NCBI GenBank assembly: GCA_017996175.1
Contig: JAGOHK010000012.1
Coordinates: 1 to 64,000 of the forward strand
Direction: 5' to 3'
Length of the DNA stretch: 64,000 bases
From: Leptospiraceae bacterium
Lineage (GTDB): Bacteria > Spirochaetota > Leptospiria > Leptospirales > Leptospiraceae
The translations under genes and the position numbers were made by a program. A model generated the notes under the pieces. It worked only from the letters and a program-made list of their open reading frames with translations. It was not told where the DNA came from and did not search any database. Shown piece by piece: positions 33,271 to 42,273 of this stretch; the stretch's first letter is position 1; each line of letters begins with the position of its first letter.

Positions 33271-33467
33271 GCAGGACAGGTTAGAGATTAAAAATAAATT
33301 TTATTTTAGAAGGTTTTGTTTTTGCAAATTTTAGAATTCTCAAAGAGAGAACTCTCTCATATCCCCTAAAGAATGAGAACTTAACTAAAATTATGTAACA
33401 TAAACAAATCTTTACTACTTTTTGATTTTTTAAAAGAATTTTAAATTCATCCTCTAATTTGTCCTGC
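33271..33467. repeat. Candidate MITE-like element with inverted ends
   Basis: GCAGGACAGGTTAGAG (33271-33286) and CTCTAATTTGTCCTGC (33452-33467) are inverted with two mismatches in 16, about 165 bases apart. The interior is AT-rich, with an AGAGAGAACTCTCTC palindrome. No target-site duplication is obvious. The rest of the gap 33134-33500 holds no gene I can support. Confidence 0.4.
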
Positions 33468-33500
33468 CCATTGTTAGAATTATAAAAAAGGGAGAAGAGC

Positions 33501-34445
33501 ATGAAACTACAAAACAAACTTATCGTTAAAATCACCATTTTGGGACTGGCATTTGTTATTTTAATAAAATGGCTAGGCATAGAAAAAAGAGCCTATTTGA
33601 GTTCAGAGCTTCTCTGCCCGAGTTTTGGAAATTTACCGACATTACAAATTCCGAAAAACGCGATTTTAATTGATCCGATTGATTCCACAAAAAGAGTTGG
33701 AGTCCGCAACCGAAACGGAGAAAAGAAATTTTACCCGCTTGAATATGTAGACGGTGCGTTATTCATCAGAAGCCACAAACAACTTCGAGAATATCTCTCT
33801 GTATACGCAGATATTTGTGGCGGCAAACCGGCATTTTACAACTCCATTGACTACGTGAAATTGGATCGCCTCCGAAAAATCGAAACCAAACGCCAAGAAA
33901 TAGCAAAGAATAAAATGGAACAAAAAGAATGGGGAAATTTTTACGCGAAAGAAAAACGTTTAAAGACAGATAAAACCTTCTTAGAAAATAGAATTTCTAC
34001 TTTAGAAAATAAGCTTGAGAGAATTACACCTGTTAGCTTCAAAATCATCGGAAAAGTTGCCGAAAAAACAAAAGATTCTTTGATTGTATTTGGCAGTGCG
34101 ATTCCTGATATCTCAGGTGCAAAAGAAACAGCAGGTTTTGTGCATAATGGAGTTCTCGTCTTACGAAATTCCAAGAAGTCGGACATAGTTTCTCCTGATT
34201 ACTACGAAGCAAAACATGTTCTCACAAAAGATTTTTACTTTATAAAACGTATTGATGGTCGTGATACTTTCGGACATTACATGCCTGTTAGCGTTTATGA
34301 CAGAAATGTAAAAGTGACGAGTCCTAAGACACTCTCTGATTTGAAAAAAGAAATTTCTACTTATAAAAATAAACTTTTATTTGTAGAAAAAGAATTAAAA
34401 AATATGGAGCGTATGGAAGAACAATTAATTGCAGGCGCGATGTAG
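33501..34445 (+). CDS. Membrane-anchored coiled-coil hypothetical protein
   Basis: I do not recognise the family. The 314-residue protein has one N-terminal membrane segment (K-I-T-I-L-G-L-A-F-V-I-L-I), then a small beta-rich region, a long charged coiled coil (about 125-180), another globular part and a second coiled coil at the end. GGGAGAAG lies just before the ATG, which supports the start. The bulk of the protein would be periplasmic. Confidence 0.6.
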   Translation: MKLQNKLIVKITILGLAFVILIKWLGIEKRAYLSSELLCPSFGNLPTLQIPKNAILIDPIDSTKRVGVRNRNGEKKFYPLEYVDGALFIRSHKQLREYLSVYADICGGKPAFYNSIDYVKLDRLRKIETKRQEIAKNKMEQKEWGNFYAKEKRLKTDKTFLENRISTLENKLERITPVSFKIIGKVAEKTKDSLIVFGSAIPDISGAKETAGFVHNGVLVLRNSKKSDIVSPDYYEAKHVLTKDFYFIKRIDGRDTFGHYMPVSVYDRNVKVTSPKTLSDLKKEISTYKNKLLFVEKELKNMERMEEQLIAGAM

Positions 34446-34458
34446 GTTTTTTTTGTTC

Positions 34459-34566
34459 ACAATTCCCTTCGGCTTCGCTCAGGGAACGGCTTTTATATAA
34501 ATGCCGGATATTGAGCATTCAGTTTCGACCCATAGGGAGAAACATTGAGTTTGTCGAAGGGAACTT
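34459..34566. repeat. Dispersed repeat with TTCG...CTCAGGGAAC arms
   Basis: TTCCCTTCGGCTTCGCTCAG on the left faces ATTGAGTTTGTCGAAGGGAA on the right, imperfect inverted arms around about 60 bases. The units belong to the CTCAG...TCGAA class also seen near 130, 18100, 25680 and 57370. Confidence 0.6.
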
Positions 34567-34611
34567 GATTTCTACTTGACCAATCCCCAAATAAAATTAA
34601 ACTTAAAACCT

Positions 34612-35160
34612 ATGAGTCGCACACTAAAAGAAAAACAAACTTATGAAGATTATCTAAAGACTCCCATGGGTGGAAAGTATCAATTGATCGACGGAGAGAT
34701 AATTGAAATGACATCCCCAACACCAAACCATCAAAATATTGTATTAACTTTGGCTATGCTTTTAAAGAAATTTGCAAATGAGAGCAAATCAGGAAGAGTT
34801 TTCATTGCTCCTCTAGATATTTATTTAGGACCAAATGAAACCTACCAACCAGACGTATTTTTTATTTCAAAAGAGCGTGAATCAATCATCGGTGAGAAGA
34901 AGATTGAAGGTGCACCGGATTTAGTAATCGAAGTCCTTTCTGAATCCACAGCCTACTATGATCTCAAAAAGAAAAAGGGTGTTTACGAAAAATCAGGTGT
35001 TAGCGAATACTGGATAGTAGACGCGGAAGAAAAAAATATCGAAATATATGAGAATACTAGTAGCGGTTTTCAAAGAATAACCCTACTCGAAATGGGTCAA
35101 TCCTACACGTCAAAGAAGCTAACAGGCTTTATCCTCAAGCCAGAAGAGGTTTTTAGCTAG
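34612..35160 (+). CDS. Uma2/DUF820-type PD-(D/E)xK protein
   Basis: About 182 residues. The nuclease-like core shows Y-Q-L-I-D-G-E-I, Q-P-D-V-F-F-I and D-L-V-I-E-V-L-S, the pattern of Uma2 (DUF820) proteins with a PD-(D/E)xK fold. ATG at 34612 gives the usual family start (K-Q-T-Y-E-D-Y-L); an in-frame TTG at 34576 is upstream. Members are numerous in cyanobacteria and spirochaetes, with no settled role. Confidence 0.85.
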   Translation: MSRTLKEKQTYEDYLKTPMGGKYQLIDGEIIEMTSPTPNHQNIVLTLAMLLKKFANESKSGRVFIAPLDIYLGPNETYQPDVFFISKERESIIGEKKIEGAPDLVIEVLSESTAYYDLKKKKGVYEKSGVSEYWIVDAEEKNIEIYENTSSGFQRITLLEMGQSYTSKKLTGFILKPEEVFS

Positions 35161-35172
35161 TAATTTTTTTTT

Positions 35173-35397
35173 ATGTCTAAGCTCAATTCAAAACTTGTTA
35201 AAATCTACCAAACTTCTAGCGAAATGGATGCGATTTTTATGAAAGATATTTTGGTAAACTATGGCTTTCAAACTTGGATTCAAAATTTGGAAATTTCTAA
35301 AATACTTGGCTCAGGCAATCTATCCTTCGGCTCATTTTTTTTAACTGGTCATTTACAATATTTCTTTATGAATCTGTCTTCTTTTATCTCCATGTAA
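35173..35397 (+). pseudogene. Truncated DUF2007 protein
   Basis: The first 45 or so residues match the small DUF2007 signal-transducing domain (K-I-Y-Q-T-S-S-E-M-D-A-I-F-M-K-D-I-L, then G-F-Q-T-W-I). The second half of the domain is missing, and the frame runs into unrelated sequence and over the end of the convergent transporter gene by 49 bases. A deletion at about 35330 is likely. Some residual product could be made. Confidence 0.6.
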
Positions 35398-36332
35398 GCC
35401 TTTCTCCAATCTATTTTTGTTTTATTTTCTTTTCGCCAAAAAGCGGCAAGCACACTGGCAATGAGTGAATGGGCAAGACTCGAAATCGCACAAGGAACTG
35501 CCGTTAGTGGATTGGTAAAATTTTCGCGAGCAAGAACTACTCCAAGTCCTGAATTTTGCATTCCTACTTCAATGGAAATTGTTCGAGCACGAATTGTATC
35601 TTGCTTAAAGAGGGTACTCAGTATATACCCAAAGAAAAATCCAGCGATATGTAAGCTAAACACAGACGCCAAAAGCTTAAACCCAGATTCTGTAATCGGA
35701 GCTTTATTGGAAGCAATCACGGACGCTACAATTAAAATAATCATAACCACGGCAAGAAGCGGTGAAACGACAGAAAGCTTTTTTGTGAGTCGCGGAAAAA
35801 AGTAGTTCAAAAAAACACCACATGCGACAGGAAGAATAATTACTTTGAGTGTGCTTAACAACAGTCCAACGGAATTTACATCTACACGACTCCCCGCTAA
35901 AAGGAAGGTTAAAATAGGAGTTAGTGCAACAGAAAGAACAGTAGAAATTGCAGTGAGGGTAACAGATAACGCAACGTCAGCCTTCGCAATAAACGTGAGA
36001 ACATTGGACGCAGTTCCACCAGGACAACAGGCAACAAGTATTAACCCCACAGCAAAAGGTGTAGGCAAATCATAGATAAACGCTATCGCATATCCCGAAG
36101 CTGGCATAACCGTATATTGCAAAAAAACGCCAATGAAAACTGACTTAGGAAATTGCAAAACTCTTTTGAAATCATCAATCGTAAGAGTAAGTCCCATCCC
36201 AAGCATGATGAGAGCAAGCGCAAAAGAGATATAATCCCCCTTAAACCAAGAAATAAAAGGAGGATACGAAAAAGAAATTATGGATACGATAAGTATCCAT
36301 AATGGAAATAGAGACGTTATACGGTAAATCAA
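35349..36332 (-). CDS. Bile acid:sodium symporter family transporter (BASS)
   Basis: A 327-residue protein with about nine to ten membrane segments. The sodium-site motifs are C-C-P-G-G-T-A-S-N and, later, E-V-G-M-Q-N-S-G-L-G, both typical of BASS transporters. Substrates in the family include pantoate, pyruvate and bile acids; none can be named here. It begins one base after the end of the upstream lipoprotein gene, so they are one unit. Confidence 0.9.
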   Translation of the reverse strand: MIYRITSLFPLWILIVSIISFSYPPFISWFKGDYISFALALIMLGMGLTLTIDDFKRVLQFPKSVFIGVFLQYTVMPASGYAIAFIYDLPTPFAVGLILVACCPGGTASNVLTFIAKADVALSVTLTAISTVLSVALTPILTFLLAGSRVDVNSVGLLLSTLKVIILPVACGVFLNYFFPRLTKKLSVVSPLLAVVMIILIVASVIASNKAPITESGFKLLASVFSLHIAGFFFGYILSTLFKQDTIRARTISIEVGMQNSGLGVVLARENFTNPLTAVPCAISSLAHSLIASVLAAFWRKENKTKIDWRKAYMEIKEDRFIKKYCK

Positions 36333-36333
36333 G

Positions 36334-37695
36334 TTATTCTAAGTTCATATCAAGTTTTTCAAAAGCTAAATGGTTAGAACGTTTTAAATTTCTCACAACA
36401 AATCTTCCATCTACTTTCTCAATTTCTAAATATTCTGCGAAAATCTTTTCTATCTTGTCTGGATTCGCTGTTCCTAACTGATTACAATCTCTACCACAGC
36501 CGTTACAATCCATCTGCATTTCTACTTCAGATTTTAATTCCCGTAAAAATCCAAACACACGAACTTGTAGAATATTATTTTCGGTTGATTTCACTTCGTA
36601 ATTCCCAAGCGCATAAAAACGACTTGTGTTCTCAGAATTTTCATCATAAGAAGTAACGCTTCCTTCCATAAACATACTTCCATCAGAGCGCAAACGAACC
36701 GTCCAATTAGAACTAGGGACATTTGGATCATACCCAGTTAAACTTTTATTCATCGCTTCCGATGTTCCAGCTTTTTCAAATTCAGCTTCATTGGATGTCG
36801 CGATTTCTTTTATTCGTGGAAATGGATCTAGTAAAAACCATTCCTTTCCATCAAAGAATCTCAATTCACTTAATACGATTCCTTTATATTTTTTCCCGGG
36901 ATATGCTTCGTCTATCGTCATCTTTAAATTTTTTCCAGAAAACGGTTTAGATAATTCTATTACTTGTGGACCCATTTCATCTTTCAAAGAAATCTTTTCA
37001 TTGTATCCATCTTCCCCTGTGAGGTTAATCGTCTTTACTCGCCCATTTTCCACACAATGCACATCTGATCTTTGATAACCATTCCAGATTTTTATAGATT
37101 TAATTTTTTGTGATTCCTTAAAGTTGAAATCTATAAAAACTCCTTTTGACTTATCAAGAGACGCATAAGAATACTCATACCTAGAATCAAATAAATTCAT
37201 TACTCCATAAGATGCTTCTGGTTTTCCTGTTTCTGATGCAACCACAGTACCTTGCTCAATCCTAGGTCCTTTTGTTTTAAGTTGTTTTCCTTTTTCATCA
37301 AAAAGTCGAATTTCGTCCAAACAGATATTAGAATTTTTGGAAAAATTAAATGTTACCGAACGAGCAGTTACAGGATTTGGAAAACTATGAGCGGCTAATT
37401 TGCCTTCTCCTTTCATGGTTTGAATCATTTCATCAAAGTTAATGTACATATCAATCTTAGATGTAAATGCATCTCCGCAGGAATTTACTTCGACTTTAGA
37501 AAGTTGCACTGCTTCATCTAGATAAATATGAAATTTCACAAACTCGGCATTTGCCTCAGGCATCCATTTAAAACCACTTAATGCCAAAAAAGGTAATCCA
37601 TTTTGCATGGAAGTTGCCGTTACCATCGAAATCGGAATTTCTTTTTTACAAGAAATGAATAACAAAAGAGTGAAAAGAAGAAAGATTTTTTTCAT
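36334..37695 (-). CDS. Lipoprotein with discoidin/NADase-type glycan-binding domain
   Basis: A 453-residue lipoprotein; the signal ends L-F-I-S-C. The middle (about 160-290) matches an NADase-type glycan-binding (F5/8C-like) domain: I-K-S-I-K-I-W-N-G-Y-Q-R-S, then K-D-E-M-G-P-Q, then P-G-K-K-Y-K-G-I-V-L-S-E-L-R-F-F. The C-terminal part has a C-N-G-C-G-R-D-C cluster that may be disulfide-linked. It probably binds glycans at the cell surface. Confidence 0.72.
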   Translation of the reverse strand: MKKIFLLFTLLLFISCKKEIPISMVTATSMQNGLPFLALSGFKWMPEANAEFVKFHIYLDEAVQLSKVEVNSCGDAFTSKIDMYINFDEMIQTMKGEGKLAAHSFPNPVTARSVTFNFSKNSNICLDEIRLFDEKGKQLKTKGPRIEQGTVVASETGKPEASYGVMNLFDSRYEYSYASLDKSKGVFIDFNFKESQKIKSIKIWNGYQRSDVHCVENGRVKTINLTGEDGYNEKISLKDEMGPQVIELSKPFSGKNLKMTIDEAYPGKKYKGIVLSELRFFDGKEWFLLDPFPRIKEIATSNEAEFEKAGTSEAMNKSLTGYDPNVPSSNWTVRLRSDGSMFMEGSVTSYDENSENTSRFYALGNYEVKSTENNILQVRVFGFLRELKSEVEMQMDCNGCGRDCNQLGTANPDKIEKIFAEYLEIEKVDGRFVVRNLKRSNHLAFEKLDMNLE

Positions 37696-37869
37696 TGAAA
37701 TTAGCTCCTAGGAATAATTTTCTCAGGATTTGTTAGAAATAGAATTCGTCAATTGGAATATGGATTTGAAAAAAAGTTTGAAAATTTTTGAATTTTTTTA
37801 TCCCGTCTGCCAATTTCACTTTTCCTAAATGTAAATTATAACAAATTCCAAGTTTCGATTTTAAGCTCT

Positions 37870-38332
37870 ATGATGGAGGGAGAAACTAGAAGTTTTTCCA
37901 TTTCCTTATCAACTCCCCCAGAAACTGATATTACAATTGATATTACTGCGGCAGCCGGGTTAGCGGTAAGCCCAACAAGTTTACTTTTCACGAGCACTAA
38001 CTTTTCTACTGTTCAAAATGTTTCCTTAACTGCACAGAAGGATGACACTGATACAACAGACAATCCAACGAGTGCCGTTTACAAAGCATTGTTAGTAGAT
38101 CTTGCAGATACAAGGGCATGGGGGAGTGATTGGGTTTTACAACCAAGTATTTCTTATAGAAGGGCTAACAAAAACTTGGGGCACACAAATGAATGACTGT
38201 CAACAATGGACATCCAACTTACTTACCAAATCCGGAAACGTTGGATTTACTGATTCAAATATTGACGACGCAATTAATGAAATGGCTGAACCGTGCGACT
38301 CACTAAAACGTCTTATCTGCGTGGAGCAATAA
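37870..38332 (+). pseudogene. Remnant of a Leptospira DUF1554 lipoprotein
   Basis: One frame gives a beta-sandwich repeat (E-G-E-T-R-S-F-S-I-S-L-S-T-P-P, S-P-T-S-L-L-F-T) followed by Y-K-A-L-L-V-D and D-W-V-L-Q-P. The family's C-terminal part (N-D-C-Q-Q-W-T-S, S-G-N-V-G, E-P-C-D-S, L-I-C-V-E-Q) is present from about 38150 in another frame. The N-terminal signal, several middle segments and the single frame are lost. This is a decayed copy of the DUF1554 family found in Leptospira. Confidence 0.75.
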
Positions 38333-38334
38333 TT

Positions 38335-39156
38335 TTAATACAACTCCCGCATATCGCGGTTAATTTCGATTACTTTCTCACGAGCTTTGACAGCAAAGTC
38401 CGCAGAAGATGAATTAAAAATAATGGAACGAGAAGAATTAATCAAAGAATTTCGAGCGCATACTTTCATTAATTCGCTCAAGTTTCCACCTTGCGCGCCA
38501 TAACCTGGAATTAAAAACGCAAGCTCGGGAAATGCACTGCGAATTTGGGCAAGCTCACTTGGATGTGTTGCCCCTACTACAATCCCTACTTGGTCTTTAA
38601 ACTTTGTATTCAGCGACTTACTAAAATTAGCCACTTCTTCGTAAAAATTCTTTCCATTAGAAGTTTGAACTTTTTGTAAGTCCTTAGAAGCTGGATTGGA
38701 AGTGAGGCAAAGCAGAAAAACCGCATGGTCTTCGTATTCTAAAAATGGTTCAATACTATCCGAGCCCATATACGGGGAAAGTGTAACTGTGTCTACTTTT
38801 AAATCACCAAAGTAATACTTGGCGTATTCTTTTGCCGTATTTGCCAGATCACCTCTTTTTATATCCGCAACAATCGAGACTTGCGGATAATTAGATGTTA
38901 TGTGCTGAATTAAATTTTCAAACTGTTCTATCCCACGAAATCCAAATCGCTCAAAAAAAGCGATGTTCGGTTTATAGGAGATTACCAAATCATGAGTTGC
39001 ATCTACAATTTCTTTGCAAAAGGTAAACAATGGTTTGTCGGAGTTTCGAATACTCTGGGGTAATTTTTCCCATTCTGGATCAAGTCCCACGCAGAGTAGA
39101 CTTTTTAATTTATTGGACCTAGTTGTAAATTTTTCGTAAAATTTCATATTATTCAC
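38335..39156 (-). CDS. pyrF: Orotidine 5'-phosphate decarboxylase (type 2)
   Basis: PyrF makes UMP from OMP. The 273-residue length and the motifs C-V-G-L-D-P, V-A-D-I-K-R-G-D and P-G-Y-G-A-Q-G-G are those of the long, type 2 enzymes. GTG at 39156, five bases after AAGG, is slightly better supported than ATG at 39147. It follows speD by 17 bases on the same strand. Confidence 0.93.
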   Translation of the reverse strand: MNNMKFYEKFTTRSNKLKSLLCVGLDPEWEKLPQSIRNSDKPLFTFCKEIVDATHDLVISYKPNIAFFERFGFRGIEQFENLIQHITSNYPQVSIVADIKRGDLANTAKEYAKYYFGDLKVDTVTLSPYMGSDSIEPFLEYEDHAVFLLCLTSNPASKDLQKVQTSNGKNFYEEVANFSKSLNTKFKDQVGIVVGATHPSELAQIRSAFPELAFLIPGYGAQGGNLSELMKVCARNSLINSSRSIIFNSSSADFAVKAREKVIEINRDMRELY

Positions 39157-39173
39157 TTTTACCTTTTTATTTT

Positions 39174-39560
39174 CTAATTAGATTGCGGTTTATGACGGAT
39201 TTCCGCATCTGTATTTAAAAGACCTCGTTTTAATTCTTGAATGGAAACAGTTTCAGCACCTAGTCGCTTTTTTAAATGACTTAACGCCAAAGGGTTGTTA
39301 ATCACGTCACCACAAGTAAAAATATCCACAGCACAGTACCCATACTCAGGCCAGGTATGAATCGAGAAATGAGACTCTGCAACTACCACAACTCCCGTAA
39401 CTCCATGAGGACTAAATTTGTGAAAAACGGTTTTTACAAGCGTAGCTCCAGAAATTTCCACCGCTTCGAGCATAATTTTTTCAATTAAATTCTGGTCGTT
39501 GATAATATCTCTATCACAATCATAGTATTCTGCAATCGAATGTTTTCCTAGAAAATTCAT
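39174..39560 (-). CDS. speD: S-adenosylmethionine decarboxylase proenzyme
   Basis: SpeD makes decarboxylated SAM for spermidine. The 128-residue proenzyme has the self-cleavage site A-E-S-H-F-S-I-H-T-W-P-E; cutting before Ser gives the pyruvoyl group. C-A-V-D-I-F-T-C-G holds the acid-base residues. Its pathway releases methylthioadenosine, which the mtn genes at 47-48.5 kb would recycle. Confidence 0.95.
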   Translation of the reverse strand: MNFLGKHSIAEYYDCDRDIINDQNLIEKIMLEAVEISGATLVKTVFHKFSPHGVTGVVVVAESHFSIHTWPEYGYCAVDIFTCGDVINNPLALSHLKKRLGAETVSIQELKRGLLNTDAEIRHKPQSN

Positions 39561-39677
39561 AGTATTCCGTAAGAGGTTGGTTGCCGAGTGATTTTCGCTG
39601 TTATTCAGATAAATTTCTCATAAAAATATTGATTTTTCCGAATAAATAAGCTGCGAAAATTGTATCGAGGTAACATT

Positions 39678-40385
39678 TTACACTCTTATTCCAAATTTAC
39701 GTTTTAATAATTTTGATGCATACGCCCAGGCAAGTTTCAAAACTTTTTTGTTGAAAGAAGAATTAGAGAAGATGTAGGTAATAGGGATTTCCCGCACAGT
39801 CCCACCATTCGAGTAGGTTAAATACAAAGCTTCCATGTGAAAATCAAATGCGATTGATTCCAACTGTGTGTTCGCAATTCTTGTAAATGCATCTTTCGAA
39901 TAACGCCTGTAACCCGACGTACAATCACTCAGATTCGGACCTAGAATATCAAAAATATTTTTAGACAGGCAATAGTTTATTAACCGCGCTGCTCCAAACG
40001 AAATAAACCTTCGATAAAGCGGAACATTTTCCACCTTTGCTCGTTTTCCAATCACTAAATCATTTGGGGGATAATTTAAGAATTTAGGTAGCTCATCAGG
40101 ATTATGCGACATACCTGCATCCATGGTAATCACGTAATCATATCCTTTTTCTAGTGCAAATTTCATCCCGTCTTGCACTCCTCCCGGTATATGCGTGTTC
40201 TTCTCATGTCTGACAGTAAAAAGTCGATTCGGATATGCCCTTTGCAAACCTTTTATGATTTCAGGAGTTTTATCTTTTGAGGCATCATCCACAACACATA
40301 CATCCGCATGTTTCACCGCTCCGTGAATTACTTGTGCGATGGTTTCTTCTTCGTTATAAGCTGGAATTACAATTAATGTTTTCAT
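39678..40385 (-). CDS. Family 2 glycosyltransferase
   Basis: A 235-residue GT-A enzyme similar to dolichol-phosphate mannosyltransferase-like proteins: V-I-P-A-Y-N-E-E-E-T-I, D-D-A-S-K-D-K-T, and the metal motif as M-D-A-G-M. There is no C-terminal membrane segment. It lies 36 bases before the end of the FlgO-like gene on the same strand, so they may be co-transcribed. Donor and acceptor are unknown. Confidence 0.85.
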   Translation of the reverse strand: MKTLIVIPAYNEEETIAQVIHGAVKHADVCVVDDASKDKTPEIIKGLQRAYPNRLFTVRHEKNTHIPGGVQDGMKFALEKGYDYVITMDAGMSHNPDELPKFLNYPPNDLVIGKRAKVENVPLYRRFISFGAARLINYCLSKNIFDILGPNLSDCTSGYRRYSKDAFTRIANTQLESIAFDFHMEALYLTYSNGGTVREIPITYIFSNSSFNKKVLKLAWAYASKLLKRKFGIRV

Positions 40386-40421
40386 GTTTAATTGGATTTA
40401 ATATTTCCTTTTTTCTATTTA

Positions 40422-40964
40422 TCATTCTCCGGAATAAAATGCTTCTTCGGCTGCTAGAATAAATCCAGTTTTAGGATCAATAATTCTGCAATTGAGTCCA
40501 TAACCATTATTGAAACTAGTAATCATTCCGGTGACAACTGCATGAACTCCAAGAAGTTCGCCGATTCTTCGAATTTCATTCAAGTCACTTGCTGAGCTTA
40601 AAGTCAATTGATTTTCTTGTAACTGTTTTGAAAATAAAATTCGATCTAATACAATTACATTTCCACGGCGCACAATATCAGTAGTAAGTTTTTCTGCGAA
40701 TAAACTTCCTAGTTTATGTTCTTTGCCTTCTGTCGTAGTAAAAGTTAAAACGATTAAACGAGAATTTTGTGTTGGTAATTTTTTTGTAAATGTTTCCGCA
40801 ATTCGTTCGAGTGGAGTTTGCAGGTTTAAGTCATTAGCATTCGCGTTTTGCTGTGGCGTCTTCTTCGTATTAGCCGTAAAGAGAGAACAATAAGAAAATA
40901 ACATTAAGCAAATGAAACTTATGCCAAACGATTTTGCGAAAATATTCATTTTTATTCTATTCAT
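40422..40964 (-). CDS. FlgO-like lipoprotein
   Basis: A 180-residue protein. The signal ends M-L-F-S-Y-C. The mature part fits the FlgO/CsgG-like fold: L-I-V-L-T-F-T, L-G-S-L-F-A-E-K-L-T, V-L-D-R and A-V-V-T-G. FlgO is an outer-membrane flagellar protein in Vibrio; spirochaete flagella are periplasmic, so a flagellar role is uncertain. ATG at 40964 follows AAAGGG. Confidence 0.7.
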   Translation of the reverse strand: MNRIKMNIFAKSFGISFICLMLFSYCSLFTANTKKTPQQNANANDLNLQTPLERIAETFTKKLPTQNSRLIVLTFTTTEGKEHKLGSLFAEKLTTDIVRRGNVIVLDRILFSKQLQENQLTLSSASDLNEIRRIGELLGVHAVVTGMITSFNNGYGLNCRIIDPKTGFILAAEEAFYSGE

Positions 40965-41313
40965 GTAGTCCCTTTTTACATCGACTTAATTTACTTTCAA
41001 TTCTAATCCATCTGGGACAGTATAGTCAAGCGAATTCTTCTAAAATTTTTCGATTCTACTATTTTTCAGGTGAATGAAAAATACTCATAAGTAATCTTCA
41101 TTTGCATGAATTCTGACCGCGGCTTAAAAAAATTTTATGAGCGGCATACTAAAATTTGGCGCTCCTAAAATTCAAAAAACCTTTATTTGTCGTAGAATGC
41201 AAAATAGGGGAAAACAATGTTTCACCGCATATCAAATACTTTCGAAATAGAACCAATATTCCTAAATTTTACAAAATCCATTTCATTTAGGAACAAAAAA
41301 TTATCAGAAATCC
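40965..41313. other. Intergenic region without recognisable gene
   Basis: About 350 AT-rich bases upstream of the FlgO-like gene and downstream of epmA. I find no frame with codon support, no repeat of the families in this window and no clear terminator. Confidence 0.5.
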
Positions 41314-42273
41314 TTACATCGAATTCACGCTAAAATAAGGACTAATACTCTTCAAATTTTGCTGTTTGAGAATAATCATAAGTAACCTGTCAAGTCCAAT
41401 GGCAATTCCAGCACACGATGGAAGTCCACGCTGCAATGCGGAAATAAAATCGGAATCCAAGTCAAATGCTTCTTTTCCAATCCCCAGGCGTTTTATTTGT
41501 TCTTCTTTAAAACGATTAATTTGTAGTTCAGGAGAAGTTAATTCAAAGAATGCGTTACCAAGTTCTACCCCATTCCAATAAATTTCAAATCGTTTGGCGC
41601 GACCATCTTCTACTTTTGCAAGAGCGGCAAGCTCTTCTGGATAATCGTAAACAAATACCGGTTTGCCTCTGGGAAGATCATTTTCTATGAAGTTTAAAAA
41701 AACCAAAAAAAATAAATCTTCATAGTAAAAAGACTCATAGTCTGATTTTGATTCGGGAAATTTTTCTTTTAAAGTAAAAATCAAATCCTCGCGTAAAAAA
41801 GAACGACCTGTTTTTTCGAAAAATAGATCTTCCATTTTTATTTTAATGCAATTTTCTCTTTTAAAGCCAAAATCATCCAGATGGGTTTGCAGGTATTCAA
41901 AAAGAGAAATACAAATATCCATAAGTTCCAATTCAGTAATTCCAGCCTGATAAAATTCTAACATTAAAAATTCTTTTGTATGCAAAACTCCCTTCTCTCC
42001 TGACCTAAAACAGTGTGCAATTTCATAGATTTTCTCGATACCTAAAGAGAGAGCTTGCTTTAATGAATATTCGGGAGAAGTAATGAGATAACCTTCCTTT
42101 TCTTGGTGCGGAGAACTTACTAGCATTGGATCAAGATAAGGCTCCATTCCTGGAACCGACTTTAAACTAGGTGTATCTATTTCAAAAAAACCATTCTCTT
42201 GAAAAAAAGAACGGATTGCAAATAAATACCGTGCTCGATACTTTAGTAACTGAGGGGAAAGGAGTTGATTCAT
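41314..42273 (-). CDS. epmA: EF-P--(R)-beta-lysine ligase (EpmA/GenX)
   Basis: A 319-residue class II lysyl-tRNA-synthetase-like protein with no anticodon-binding domain, the size of EpmA. Motif 2 is F-R-S-G-E-K-G-V-L-H-T-K-E-F and motif 3 ends G-I-A-I-G-L-D-R-L. EpmA attaches beta-lysine to a conserved Lys of EF-P. Efp (48513) and an EpmB-like aminomutase (50339) are also in the window. Its ATG at 42271-42273 touches the start of the divergent STAS gene. Confidence 0.92.
   Translation of the reverse strand: MNQLLSPQLLKYRARYLFAIRSFFQENGFFEIDTPSLKSVPGMEPYLDPMLVSSPHQEKEGYLITSPEYSLKQALSLGIEKIYEIAHCFRSGEKGVLHTKEFLMLEFYQAGITELELMDICISLFEYLQTHLDDFGFKRENCIKIKMEDLFFEKTGRSFLREDLIFTLKEKFPESKSDYESFYYEDLFFLVFLNFIENDLPRGKPVFVYDYPEELAALAKVEDGRAKRFEIYWNGVELGNAFFELTSPELQINRFKEEQIKRLGIGKEAFDLDSDFISALQRGLPSCAGIAIGLDRLLMIILKQQNLKSISPYFSVNSM

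Noticed and set aside
33281-33580. A minus-strand frame of 99 codons
   Set aside because: It lies over the start of the well-supported plus-strand gene at 33501 and across the candidate MITE, with no ribosome site.
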